Below, piece by piece: positions 48,126 to 58,076 of a DNA stretch of 64,000 nucleotides (within the stretch, counting starts at the first letter, position 1; the number at the start of each line of letters is the position of its first letter). The stretch comes from Kaistella sp. (GTDB lineage: Bacteria > Bacteroidota > Bacteroidia > Flavobacteriales > Weeksellaceae): NCBI GenBank assembly GCA_019459085.1, contig JAIBEW010000003.1, forward strand, positions 124,001-188,000, read 5' to 3'. Both the position numbers and the translations under genes were made by a program. The notes under the pieces are model-generated. The model searched no databases. It had not been told where the DNA came from and saw only the letters and a list, made by a program, of their open reading frames with translations.

Positions 48126-51100
48126 TGGTAAAACATTTCATAAACAGGCCGGTTCTCGCCAGCGTTGTATCCATATTGATTGTAATTCTCGGAATTTTAG
48201 GTTTGCGGGCACTTCCTGTAACGCAGTATCCCGATATTGCGCCGCCTACCGTGAGTATTTCTGCAAATTATACCGGCGCAAGTGCCGAGACGGTGATGAA
48301 CAGTGTCGTGATTCCGATTGAGGAACAGGTGAATGGAGTAGAAGGAATGGATTATATTTCTTCTTCCGCAGGAAACGACGGTTCCGCACGAATCCAGATT
48401 TTTTTTAAACAGGGAGTTGATGCCGATATCGCGGCAGTAGAAGTGCAGAACAAAGTGCAGCGTGCGGTGCCGCTTTTGCCGGGCGATGTTACGCGTTCAG
48501 GGGTCACGGTACAGAAACAGCGGACCAGTGCTTTAATGTTCCTTTCTTTTTATACCGATAATAAGGATTTGGATGAAGTTTGGCTTCAGAATTATCTGAA
48601 TATTAATGTAATCCCGGAACTGAAAAGGGTAAACGGAGTGGGTGAAGCGCAGGCTTTCGGTGGTAAGAACTTCTCGATGCGGGTATGGATCGATCCGTCA
48701 AAAATGGCGGCTTACGGTCTCGTTCCGGCTGATGTTACCGCTGCGATCAACGAACAGTCACGTGAAGCCGCTGCAGGACAGCTTGGCCAAAACAGCGGAA
48801 GTGCTTTTGAATACATCATTACCTACAAAGGAAAATTCAACGAGGCGAATGACTACGGAGACATCATTCTGAAATCCCTTGGAAACGGACAGTTCTTAAA
48901 ACTGAAAGATGTTGCGGAAATTAAACTCGACGCCCAGTCGTACAATTCAATTGGTGAGAATAACGGCCGCCGTTCGGTAAGTATGGGGATTTTCCAGACT
49001 CCGGGTTCCAACGCGCAGCAGATCATCAAAGACATCAAGATTTTTCTCGAAGAAAACGAGAAAACACTGCCTAAAAACGTCGGCTACACGATCAACTTCG
49101 ATACGAACGACTTTTTGGAAGCCTCAATCGGAAAAGTAATTACAACGCTCATCGAAGCGTTTATACTCGTATTTCTCGTGGTATATCTTTTCCTGCAGGA
49201 TTTCCGCTCAACGCTTATTCCGGCGATTGCCGTACCGGTTTCGATCGTTGGAACATTCTTTTTCCTGAACCTTTTTGGCTACTCTTTGAATCTCCTGACG
49301 CTTTTTGCCCTTGTTCTTGCGATCGGAATTGTGGTCGATGATGCCATTGTCGTCGTCGAGGCAGTTCATGCCAAAATGGAAAACGGTTTCACAGATGCTA
49401 AAAAAGCAACTGTAAGTGCGATGGATGATATCACCGGTGCGATTATCTCCATTACACTGGTAATGGCGGCAGTATTTATTCCCGTAACATTTATTACAGG
49501 GCCAACCGGTGTATTCTACCAGCAGTTTGGGATTACGCTGATCATAGCGATCCTGATTTCGGCGGTAAATGCGTTAACACTGAGTCCGGTTTTGTGTTCT
49601 TTATTCTTAAAGCCCACTCCTGCACACCACAAAGAGTACCGTAAACTGAATTTTCTGCAGAAGTTTTTCTATAAATTCAACGCTGCGTTCAAAACCACAA
49701 CTCACCGTTACGGCAGGCTCTTCGTATTCCTGCTGCGTCACAAATGGGTGACCCTCATTATTTTCGCGGTGGGCGGACTGTTTTTCTGGTGGTCGAATTC
49801 CACAATGCCTTCAGGATTTGTTCCGAAAGAAGACCGTGGAATCATCTTTACCGATGTGGCGCTTCCGCCCGGAGCATCCATGGAAAGAACTTATAATGTC
49901 CTGAAGGATTTACAGAAAGAAGCGATGAACATTCCCGGCGTAGCCAACGTCACATTTACCGCCAGCCGCGGATTTATGTCCGGAAGTGGTTCCAATGCCG
50001 GACAGGCCTTCATTAGGCTCGCGCCGTTTGGAGACCGGTCGAAAGATTCAGAACAGTCGGTGGAAGCCATCACAAAAAGGCTTTTCGGACTGACCAATAA
50101 GTTTCCGGATGCAAAAATCGTATTCTTCTCCCCGCCGAGTATTCCCGGATTCGGAACGAGCGACGGTTTTTCTGCAGTTTTGCTGGACAAATCGGGCGGA
50201 AGTCTAAGACAGCTCGACGGTGTTGCAAAAGAATATCTGGGTGCCTTAATGGAAAGACCGGAGATTCAGTTTGCATCAACCTCTTTCAATACCAATTACC
50301 CTCAGTTCGAAATGGTGATTGATGTGCCGCGTGCAAAAGAAACCGGAGTTTCAGTTTCCGATATTTTAAGCACGATGCAGGGATACATCGGCGGGGTTTA
50401 TGCTGCGGATTTCACCAAGTACGGAAAACAGTTCCGGGTAACGGTTCAGGCTTTTCCCGACTCCCGAGATAAGCCCGATGATCTGAGCAGTATTTTCGTG
50501 AAAACCGCTTCCGGACAAATGACGCCGATATCACAGTTCGTAACGATGGAAAAAACCTTCGGTCCGAAGTCGGTGGAACGGTACAATCTCTTTTCTTCGA
50601 TCTCCATTTCGGGATCCAATAATGACGGTTATTCAACGGGAGACGCGCTTAAAGCCGTTCAGGAAGTAGCTGCAGAAAAGCTTCCGGCAGATTATGTGGT
50701 GGAGTTTACCGGACTTTCGAAAGAGGAACTGAGTTCCGGCTCGCAGACCGCCATTATTTTTGTACTGAGTCTTGTATTTGTATATTTCATCCTCGCAGCG
50801 CAGTATGAGAGCTTTGTTCTGCCATTGGCCGTGATCATTTCGCTACCTTTGGGAGTTATAGGCGCGTATTTCGGACAGAGAATTGCGGGTCTCGAAAACA
50901 ATATCTATTTCCAGATTGCCCTGATTATGCTCGTGGGACTGCTGGCGAAAAACGCGATCCTTATTGTGGAGTTTGCCATCCAAAGGAGACACCACGGCGA
51001 AACTCTGGCCATGTCTGCGATCAATGCGGCCAAAGCCAGATTAAGACCGATCCTGATGACCTCTTTTGCGTTTATTTTCGGAATGCTTCCGCTTGTATTC

Positions 51101-51274
51101 GCATCGGGAATCGGTTCAATTGGGAACCGTTCCATCGGAACAGGAGCAGCAGCCGGACTTTTAATCGGAACATTCTTCGGATTAATCGCCATTCCCGTGC
51201 TGTACGTGATCTTCCAGTGGCTGCAGGAGAAAATCAAGCCGATCAAAGAAAAGGAAATCAATTTAGCAGAATAA
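48125..51274 (+). CDS. RND multidrug efflux pump, HAE1 family (AcrB/MexB-like)
   Basis: 1049 residues, the standard HAE1 length. Twelve helices in two halves with two large periplasmic loops. The proton-relay residues are conserved: Asp405-Asp406 in GIVVDDAIVVVEAV and Lys942 in LLAKNAILIVEF. QYPDIAPPTVSISANYTGA is the family start motif. It exports drugs, detergents or similar compounds with the adaptor and the outer channel encoded on each side. The stop overlaps the alternative ATG of the next gene (TAATG). Confidence 0.96.
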   Translation: MVKHFINRPVLASVVSILIVILGILGLRALPVTQYPDIAPPTVSISANYTGASAETVMNSVVIPIEEQVNGVEGMDYISSSAGNDGSARIQIFFKQGVDADIAAVEVQNKVQRAVPLLPGDVTRSGVTVQKQRTSALMFLSFYTDNKDLDEVWLQNYLNINVIPELKRVNGVGEAQAFGGKNFSMRVWIDPSKMAAYGLVPADVTAAINEQSREAAAGQLGQNSGSAFEYIITYKGKFNEANDYGDIILKSLGNGQFLKLKDVAEIKLDAQSYNSIGENNGRRSVSMGIFQTPGSNAQQIIKDIKIFLEENEKTLPKNVGYTINFDTNDFLEASIGKVITTLIEAFILVFLVVYLFLQDFRSTLIPAIAVPVSIVGTFFFLNLFGYSLNLLTLFALVLAIGIVVDDAIVVVEAVHAKMENGFTDAKKATVSAMDDITGAIISITLVMAAVFIPVTFITGPTGVFYQQFGITLIIAILISAVNALTLSPVLCSLFLKPTPAHHKEYRKLNFLQKFFYKFNAAFKTTTHRYGRLFVFLLRHKWVTLIIFAVGGLFFWWSNSTMPSGFVPKEDRGIIFTDVALPPGASMERTYNVLKDLQKEAMNIPGVANVTFTASRGFMSGSGSNAGQAFIRLAPFGDRSKDSEQSVEAITKRLFGLTNKFPDAKIVFFSPPSIPGFGTSDGFSAVLLDKSGGSLRQLDGVAKEYLGALMERPEIQFASTSFNTNYPQFEMVIDVPRAKETGVSVSDILSTMQGYIGGVYAADFTKYGKQFRVTVQAFPDSRDKPDDLSSIFVKTASGQMTPISQFVTMEKTFGPKSVERYNLFSSISISGSNNDGYSTGDALKAVQEVAAEKLPADYVVEFTGLSKEELSSGSQTAIIFVLSLVFVYFILAAQYESFVLPLAVIISLPLGVIGAYFGQRIAGLENNIYFQIALIMLVGLLAKNAILIVEFAIQRRHHGETLAMSAINAAKARLRPILMTSFAFIFGMLPLVFASGIGSIGNRSIGTGAAAGLLIGTFFGLIAIPVLYVIFQWLQEKIKPIKEKEINLAE

Positions 51275-51297
51275 TGTTGACCGCTAAAATAAAAAAA

Positions 51298-52710
51298 ATG
51301 AGAAAACAATTCCCTTTAAATATAGTTGTACTGTCGCTCGCGGCGCTGTTATTTCTGTCTTCGTGCAAGACCAGAGAGAATTATGCTCGGCCGGCAGAAG
51401 CGGCGAACGAAAACCTTTTCCGTACCGATATGCTCCCAAAGGATTCCACGAGCATTGCTACAATGTCCTGGCGCGAAATTTTTACAGATCCTCTTTTACA
51501 GAAGCATATTCAGAACGGCCTCGAAAATAACCTGGATATCAGAATCGCACTCCAGAACATTATTGCGGCAGAATCGTATCTGAAGCAAAGAAAAGCGGCT
51601 TATCTTCCGACGCTTTCTGTGGGACCGTCCTATACGTTTCAGACCCAGTCGCTGAACACCCAGTTGGGTCAGCTTTCGGGCAGCCGGAGGTACAACAATA
51701 TATATGATTTAAGCGCAGATGTCTCCTGGGAAGCCGATATTTGGGGTAAACTGAAAGCGCAGGAGAAATCCCAACTCGCAGAATATTACGCCACATTAGC
51801 CGCTCATCAGGCGGTGAAAAGCGATCTTGTGGCCGCCATTGCGTCGGGTTATTATCAGTTACTGACTTTCGACGAGCAGAAAAGAATCATTACCGAAACC
51901 ATCACGCTCCGTAACAAAAACCTCGAGACGACCAGAGCGCTAAAAGAAGCCGGAACACTTACTGAAGTGGCTGTGCAGCAGAGCGAGGCACTCGTCTTCA
52001 ATGCAGAAGCGCTTTTAATTGATATTGATACGCAGATTGAACTTCTGGAAAACTCCATGAGTTTATTGCTGGGCGTTCCTTCGCAGAAAATAGAACGCAG
52101 CACCCTTGCCGTGCAGAAAATGCCTGCTCAGTATCAGCTCGGATTCTCGGCAAATCTGCTTTCGAACAGAGCCGATGTAATGGCTTCGGAATACAGCCTG
52201 ATGTCGGCTTTCGAACTTACCAATGCTGCAAAAGCACAGTTTTATCCGACTTTAAGAATTACCGGAAGCGGAGGTTTTCAGAGTCTGGATATCGATCACC
52301 TCTTCAGCATCAATTCCATTTTTGCGAATGTGATGGGTGGACTGCTTCAGCCGGTGCTGAACCGGAGACAGATCAGAACGGATTATGAAGTCAGCCTTTC
52401 GAACAAAGAGAAAGCCTATCTGGATTTCCGGAAAACACTCCTGAATGCAGGAAAAGAAGTGTCGGATGCACTGAAGATTTATGAATCTCAGGACCGGTTT
52501 ATCGAATTTAAACGAAAAGAACTTCTGGCGTATCAGAAATCGGTGGCGTATTCTCAGGAACTCGTGAATTATGGCATGGCCAATTATCTTGAAGTGCTGA
52601 ATGCGAGTGTAAATTCTCTGAATGCGGAACTCAACATCTCGAATGCGCAGTACGAAAAAATGAAGGCCGGTGTTGAACTGTATCAGGCGTTGGGCGGCGG
52701 CTGGAGATAG
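51298..52710 (+). CDS. TolC-like outer-membrane efflux channel (NodT family lipoprotein)
   Basis: 470 residues from the ATG at 51298 (MRKQFPLN), which gives a clean lipoprotein signal (LSLAALLFLSSC). The ATG at 51274 overlaps the pump stop and is also possible. Two outer-membrane efflux protein repeats are seen (SWREIFTDPLLQKHIQNGLE ... DLSADVSWEADIWGKLK; FYPTLRITGSGGFQSLD ... GMANYLEVLNASVNSLNAE). It forms the exit duct of the tripartite pump. Confidence 0.94.
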   Translation: MRKQFPLNIVVLSLAALLFLSSCKTRENYARPAEAANENLFRTDMLPKDSTSIATMSWREIFTDPLLQKHIQNGLENNLDIRIALQNIIAAESYLKQRKAAYLPTLSVGPSYTFQTQSLNTQLGQLSGSRRYNNIYDLSADVSWEADIWGKLKAQEKSQLAEYYATLAAHQAVKSDLVAAIASGYYQLLTFDEQKRIITETITLRNKNLETTRALKEAGTLTEVAVQQSEALVFNAEALLIDIDTQIELLENSMSLLLGVPSQKIERSTLAVQKMPAQYQLGFSANLLSNRADVMASEYSLMSAFELTNAAKAQFYPTLRITGSGGFQSLDIDHLFSINSIFANVMGGLLQPVLNRRQIRTDYEVSLSNKEKAYLDFRKTLLNAGKEVSDALKIYESQDRFIEFKRKELLAYQKSVAYSQELVNYGMANYLEVLNASVNSLNAELNISNAQYEKMKAGVELYQALGGGWR

Positions 52711-52827
52711 GATTCGTTATATTTTAACTGATGAGCATCACTTTTTCAGCTGAATTTTCAAAAAACTTTTTGAATCGGGCTCAACACCCAAAAAAAATTC
52801 TTATTATTGCACATCGAAATACGAAAT

Positions 52828-52901
52828 GGGGGATTAGCTCATCTGGCTAGAGCGTTAGACTGGCAGTCTAAAGGTGGTCGGTTCGATCCCGATATCCTCC
52901 A
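52828..52901 (+). tRNA. tRNA-Ala (anticodon GGC)
   Basis: Cloverleaf: acceptor GGGGGAT/ATCCTCC with the alanine identity pair G3-U70, D-stem GCTC/GAGC, anticodon stem TTAGA/TCTAA around CTGGCAG (anticodon GGC), T-arm GTCGG TTCGATC CCGAT, and discriminator A. CCA is not encoded. A terminator follows. Confidence 0.97.
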
Positions 52902-52911
52902 CTCTAAAAAT

Positions 52912-52946
52912 AAGGCACTTACATAAATTGTAGGTGTCTTTTTTTT
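52912..52946 (+). terminator. Terminator after tRNA-Ala
   Basis: A 12-bp stem (AAGGCACTTACA with TGTAGGTGTCTT, two G-T wobbles), loop TAAAT, then eight more T residues. Confidence 0.85.
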
Positions 52947-53098
52947 CTCACCTAACAACTTTTATTACAACTATAGTCAGTACTTTACTAAAAGTTCAAG
53001 CACTGCAATCACAAGCCATCTAATTATAAAATAATGATTTATCTTAAAATATTCTAATATTTACCAAATAATGTTAATTTAGCGGCAAATTAACCTCC

Positions 53099-54712
53099 AT
53101 GAAAAAGCTCTCCATGAGCGCACTGTTGTTCGGTGCGGCCCTTGCTCTGCATTCGCAGGAAGTCGAGTGGCAAAAGGATCTCAAGTCCAATACCCAGAAT
53201 TTCCTGAGTCCGATATGCATCACCCTCGACGGGCAGTACCTCATTTCAGGCAGCAGCATGCAAAAAGCCCAGCCCTCTTCCGTAAGTTCTGACGGTGCCG
53301 CCAGGCAGAATAACGGGTACGACTACCATCTCGTGAAGCTGAACCAGCAGGGAGAACAGGTTTGGGAAAAATATTTCGCCGGAAACAACCATGATTTTTT
53401 ATCCGCCACTGTGGCCACACAGGAAGGCGGATTTTTAGTGGCAGGCACTTCCAATTCTTCTAAATCATTGGATAAAAAAGATGCAGGTAAGGAAGGTTCT
53501 GATATCTGGCTTTTAAAATTGGCAGAGAACGGGACAGAAGAATGGCAGCAGACTTTGGGAACGGCGCAGAATGATGAAGCAAGAGCGGTGATCCAAACTA
53601 CTGACCTTGGTTATTTTGTGGCGGGAACCAGTTCAAATCTGAAAAAAGGTTTTGGGTCGAAGGATGTATGGATCATCAGGCTGGACAAAACCGGAAAGAA
53701 GACGTTCGAAAGCGTGTTAGGAGGCAAAGGAATGGAGGTCGTGGAGAAGATGATTCCTACTATCGACGGTGGAGCTGTACTGGGAATCTATTCCAGAAGC
53801 GGAGCTGCAACAGGCAACAAAACAGAAACCAATACAGACGATAAAAAGAATCCCATACCGGTACACTATACCGCTAAACTCGGAGATAACAACGGAGAAG
53901 GCGATTATTGGGTGGTGAAAATCAGCAAAGAAGGCAAAGTGGAATGGCAGAAGAATTTTGGTGGCAAAGGAGACGATCATCTGAGAACACTGAATATGAC
54001 CGGAAGCGGATTCATCATAGGTGGTGAAAGCCGGTCGGAGCGTTCAGGGAATAAATCAGTGGGCGCAGAAGAAGGCACTGATGTGTGGTTGGTCGCGCTT
54101 AATGAAAAAGGAGAAGAACAGTGGCAGAAATCGTACACCTTTGGCAACAGGGATGTGATGATGAGCCTCAATGTGCTCAACAATGCTAAGGACAACGGAA
54201 CAAAAGGTTTTTTACTCGGCGGGTATACCCATGCAGAAGGCAGGATGGAGAAAGACGATGAAACGTTCTGGATGCTTTACCTGAACGGAGAAGGTAATGA
54301 AGTGTGGAGAAAGCATGTAAAGGGAGAATCCCGGAAAAAAGAAGAAAGGCTCATTGACCTGAAAATGAACAAGGACGGCTCAATAATCCTTGCAGGAACC
54401 AGCGCAGAAGAACTGGGTAAAGAGAACTGGAAGATTGTGAAGCTAGGAGATAAAATGATTGATGATATCATCGAGAAACAGGACATCAGGATCTATCCGA
54501 ACCCGGTAGAGGATTACTGTTATGTCGAAATTGGATTTGAGTTTAAGGAAGCCACCATCGAACTCTATGACATGGGCGGAAGAATGGTGAACACCATCAA
54601 AACCAAGAACAGCGTAACAAAAATAAACACGCATGGCTTGCCTCAGGGCGCGTATCTGGTGGTGGCAAAGACGGAAAACAAAACTGCGAATGCTAAAATA
54701 ATTAAGAAATGA
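53099..54712 (+). CDS. T9SS cargo protein with beta-propeller-like repeats and type A sorting domain
   Basis: 537 residues: a signal peptide (MSALLFGAALALHSQ), then about six repeats of ~60 residues with the shape D-x-W-hydrophobic-K-Leu ... E-W-Q-K ... GGFLVAGTS (for example SDIWLLKLAENGTEEWQQTL, GDYWVVKISKEGKVEWQKNF, GTDVWLVALNEKGEEQWQKS), suggesting a propeller. A type IX sorting domain follows from ~464 (IYPNPVEDYCYVEIG ... GRMVNTI ... GLPQGAYLVVAKTE ... KIIKK). It should be exported to the surface. The last codon overlaps the ATG of the next gene (ATGA, 4 nt), so it is translationally coupled to the large YD-repeat protein. Its role in that locus is unknown. Confidence 0.88.
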   Translation: MKKLSMSALLFGAALALHSQEVEWQKDLKSNTQNFLSPICITLDGQYLISGSSMQKAQPSSVSSDGAARQNNGYDYHLVKLNQQGEQVWEKYFAGNNHDFLSATVATQEGGFLVAGTSNSSKSLDKKDAGKEGSDIWLLKLAENGTEEWQQTLGTAQNDEARAVIQTTDLGYFVAGTSSNLKKGFGSKDVWIIRLDKTGKKTFESVLGGKGMEVVEKMIPTIDGGAVLGIYSRSGAATGNKTETNTDDKKNPIPVHYTAKLGDNNGEGDYWVVKISKEGKVEWQKNFGGKGDDHLRTLNMTGSGFIIGGESRSERSGNKSVGAEEGTDVWLVALNEKGEEQWQKSYTFGNRDVMMSLNVLNNAKDNGTKGFLLGGYTHAEGRMEKDDETFWMLYLNGEGNEVWRKHVKGESRKKEERLIDLKMNKDGSIILAGTSAEELGKENWKIVKLGDKMIDDIIEKQDIRIYPNPVEDYCYVEIGFEFKEATIELYDMGGRMVNTIKTKNSVTKINTHGLPQGAYLVVAKTENKTANAKIIKK

Positions 54713-57700
54713 AAATAAGAAATTTCTTTTTGCTGATTTTATCATTTGTTTACTGTTTATCACATGCTCAGTCAGCGATAAATTATGAAAATGAGAAAAT
54801 ATCTAAAATAATAAGCCCTCCTTCCCCGGAAGCATATAAACTTGGAACGTTTGGTGAGATCCCTGTTGGTCTTGTAAATGGTACTCCAAATATTACCATT
54901 CCACTTACAATGATAGCAATGGATGAAATTGAAATACCATTCGTTCTTAATTATTCCAGTTCCGGAGTTAGAGTTGATGACATGGAAGGTTATGTTGGAC
55001 TGTCATGGCAGCTTGTAGGGGCTGGTGTAATTACAAGGACAGTAAAAGATATGCCTGATGAAGACGGAGATTATCATTTTTCAGATATTAATATAAGCGA
55101 AGGGGTTTCAACTAATACCATAGCTGCCTTTGCGTATTTGGATCATATTCAGGAGCCTGCCACAGACAGCGAGCCGGATATTTATAATTTCCAATTCTTA
55201 GGAAAAAGCGGAAAGTTCATTTTTGACTCTGATCAAAATATTGTGCTACTTGACAAAAGTGACCTGAAAATCACCAGAAAGTCGGAGGTAGGTATAGGAT
55301 ATTATTTTGAAATTGTTGATTTAGGCGGTACTATCTTCGAGTTTAAAGAACAAGAAACAAGCTTGGCCTTAAAAAGTGATCCCGGCAGTCTTGTCACAAC
55401 TAAAACTTCAGCGTGGTTCCTGAGTAAGATAAACAATCCGAAGACGCAAAAGGAAATTAACCTTACATATGAGCCGAATGAATATACATATACTGCATAT
55501 AAGTCCCAATCTTTGAAATTTGATAGTAACACAAATCTGATTGGATTTGATTTTGTTCAATCGCAATTCCAAAATTACCCGCCTTTTTTATCACCTGAAA
55601 CCAACATAAGGATTCATATTAAAAGCAGGGCATTAAAAGAAATTACCGGTGAAAACATTGGTAAAATAACTTTTAATTACCTGCAGGATAATAACAGTTC
55701 ATCAAAAAGACTCACTAATTTAGTTTTGGAGGATACGTCCGGGAACATCATAGACAATCTTACTTTTCAATATACCCATACTGTAAATAGTCGTGTTTTT
55801 CTCTCTCAGGTCAGCAATATCAAAAAGCAAATCCGCCATTTATTCAATTACATAGATCCGGACAGTTTTCCGCCACGGCTTTCATATGCGCAGGATTATT
55901 ATGGGTACTTTAATGGAAAATTAACTAACACCACGCTTATTCCAAACGTTTATGCAAGTATGTACAGTAGTTATATTGGAAATCACTATAATTCCTTAGC
56001 GGAAAGATTGCCTAATATTATATTTAATAAAGTTGCATTGCTTAATAAAATAACTTATCCAACTGGTGGTTATACACTTCTAAATTATGATGGTGTTGAT
56101 GAAAAAATGGAATATTATAATCACATGGTTTTCTACCCCGACACTCAATCTTTTAATTTAGGTAATTTAACATACGAGAAGGACGATGAAGGAAATGTCA
56201 CCACTTCAGGTATTCCTATGTCTTATCAATTAACAGAAAGTAAAACAATATATTTTCAAGGGCATTCCGAACTGTCTCCAAAATGCTCTGCATCGAGCCA
56301 GCCTTTAGATCACTTATCTGGGTTTCTAAAAATATATAAGGACGGAAACTCTGTTGCATCGAAGAAGTTCATTGCAAATACAGAAGTGTTTTCAATACTC
56401 TTACCTGCTGGCAATTACACATTTTCAATTGAAAATGTTTTTTTGCCGTGTTCAAAAATTTTTGTTAATGTTGGAGATCAACCGCTAATTCCAGCTCATT
56501 ATGAATTGCAACATGTTGGCAATATGGTTACAACTGCCACAGGATCACGGTTGAAATCTCTCATTAACTATGATTCTAACGATAGTTCGTTGGGATCCAC
56601 TTTTTACAATTACAGTGGGTTTCAGAATTTTTATCCTTATGATTTTAAATCATTCTCCGCAACACTTTACTATGTAAATCAAAATCCTTTTGTCAACACT
56701 TTTATGCATATTAATGCAAATGATCAAAAATCTTTTGTCTCTACAGCCCAGGATTTTTTATATGATCAAGTGGATGTCAGTTATGGAGGCAGCAACTTTG
56801 AAAAGGGAGGAGAAACTCATTTTTTTGATCTCATTCCTGAGCCTCCCAACAAGGTTATTAATGGCTTTCAAAACTATGATTTCAAAATGTACTCTTATGT
56901 TTCGAGAGATAATGCTAAAGAGTCTAAAGTGGAATATTTTGATAAAAATATGAATAAATTAAAAACCGTTGAATACTTTTATGGAGAAAGGTCTAACAAC
57001 AATAAAACATATTATGGAATAATGGGATATGAAATATTTGCACGAGTAGCGGCTGCAGATCAAGGAGACCCAGGGTATAGTAATTTAGACCCCATCTATG
57101 CATTACCAGCCTCCACGCTCTATAGCTGTGCAGGGCCTCAAAGTCCTTTGCTTGCATGTTCAACTATGCCAGCAGGTACTCAGATAGGAACTTTACTTCC
57201 ATTGTATAACGTGCAAATCTCGCAGTACAGCATTGGTTCGTTCAATAAATTTCTACGTTCACAAATAACTACGGATTATTTTAACGGAAATCCTATGCAG
57301 AAGACCACCGAGTACTTCTACAATAATCCGTCTCATTTTCAAATAACTGATCAGAGAATAACTTTTCCGGACACTTCGAAACAAGAAACCCATTATAATT
57401 ATGCCGCCGAGATAGGTAACCAATATTTGGTAGGTAAGAATATGGTGGGGATTCCTTTGGAAACCATAGTTGTGAAGAAAAAGGATAGCGCAGATGTCAA
57501 CGGGAAAATTATTTCTCAGACAAAAATCGAATATCCGACTTCACAAACAGAGGCAAACAACAAAACCTCCGGTTTGCCACTGCCTTTTGAAGTTTTGAGC
57601 AAGGATTTGCAAACGAATAGTTTAAGCAAAGAAATTGCATATACCAAATATGATGCGACCAACGGGAATATTCAGGAATATAGAATAAAAGATTTAACAC

Positions 57701-58071
57701 CAGTTGCAATCATATGGGGATATAACAAAACCCAACCAATTGCTAAAATAGAAGGTGCAACGTATTTACAAGTGCAAAGTTTGATTACTGATATTGTGAA
57801 TGCTTCCAATACAGATGCTGCCGCCGCACCCAATAATGATGAAACATTGTTTTTAAACCTTCTGGACAGTTTCAAAAAGAACCCAGGGCTGTCTGGATTC
57901 AAGATCACCACCTACACCTACGATCCATTGATTGGCGTTAGGAGCATCACCCCACCTTCAGGAATACGGGAAGTGTATATCTATGACTCGGCTAACAGGC
58001 TGAAGGAAATTCGTGAACAGAGCCAGACCGGCAATATCTTGAAGGAATTCAAATACAACTACAAACCATAA
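54709..58071 (+). CDS. Large secreted SpvB/YD-repeat-type protein, first component of the RHS locus
   Basis: 1120 residues with a signal peptide (FFLLILSFVYCLSHAQ). The N-terminus (SPEAYKLGTFGEIPVGLVNG, IPFVLNYSSSGVRVDDMEGY, GLSWQLVGAGVITR) is the start typical of bacteroidetal RHS/SpvB-like proteins. The middle is a long beta-rich region, and the last ~100 residues contain GVRSITPPSGIREVYIYD-SANRLKEIREQ, a YD repeat. It probably forms part of a shell with the next protein. No sorting domain is visible. The gene is AT-rich from its start to about 57.88 kb, where the composition abruptly becomes like the following gene. Confidence 0.8.
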   Translation: MKIRNFFLLILSFVYCLSHAQSAINYENEKISKIISPPSPEAYKLGTFGEIPVGLVNGTPNITIPLTMIAMDEIEIPFVLNYSSSGVRVDDMEGYVGLSWQLVGAGVITRTVKDMPDEDGDYHFSDINISEGVSTNTIAAFAYLDHIQEPATDSEPDIYNFQFLGKSGKFIFDSDQNIVLLDKSDLKITRKSEVGIGYYFEIVDLGGTIFEFKEQETSLALKSDPGSLVTTKTSAWFLSKINNPKTQKEINLTYEPNEYTYTAYKSQSLKFDSNTNLIGFDFVQSQFQNYPPFLSPETNIRIHIKSRALKEITGENIGKITFNYLQDNNSSSKRLTNLVLEDTSGNIIDNLTFQYTHTVNSRVFLSQVSNIKKQIRHLFNYIDPDSFPPRLSYAQDYYGYFNGKLTNTTLIPNVYASMYSSYIGNHYNSLAERLPNIIFNKVALLNKITYPTGGYTLLNYDGVDEKMEYYNHMVFYPDTQSFNLGNLTYEKDDEGNVTTSGIPMSYQLTESKTIYFQGHSELSPKCSASSQPLDHLSGFLKIYKDGNSVASKKFIANTEVFSILLPAGNYTFSIENVFLPCSKIFVNVGDQPLIPAHYELQHVGNMVTTATGSRLKSLINYDSNDSSLGSTFYNYSGFQNFYPYDFKSFSATLYYVNQNPFVNTFMHINANDQKSFVSTAQDFLYDQVDVSYGGSNFEKGGETHFFDLIPEPPNKVINGFQNYDFKMYSYVSRDNAKESKVEYFDKNMNKLKTVEYFYGERSNNNKTYYGIMGYEIFARVAAADQGDPGYSNLDPIYALPASTLYSCAGPQSPLLACSTMPAGTQIGTLLPLYNVQISQYSIGSFNKFLRSQITTDYFNGNPMQKTTEYFYNNPSHFQITDQRITFPDTSKQETHYNYAAEIGNQYLVGKNMVGIPLETIVVKKKDSADVNGKIISQTKIEYPTSQTEANNKTSGLPLPFEVLSKDLQTNSLSKEIAYTKYDATNGNIQEYRIKDLTPVAIIWGYNKTQPIAKIEGATYLQVQSLITDIVNASNTDAAAAPNNDETLFLNLLDSFKKNPGLSGFKITTYTYDPLIGVRSITPPSGIREVYIYDSANRLKEIREQSQTGNILKEFKYNYKP

Positions 58072-58076
58072 TCATT

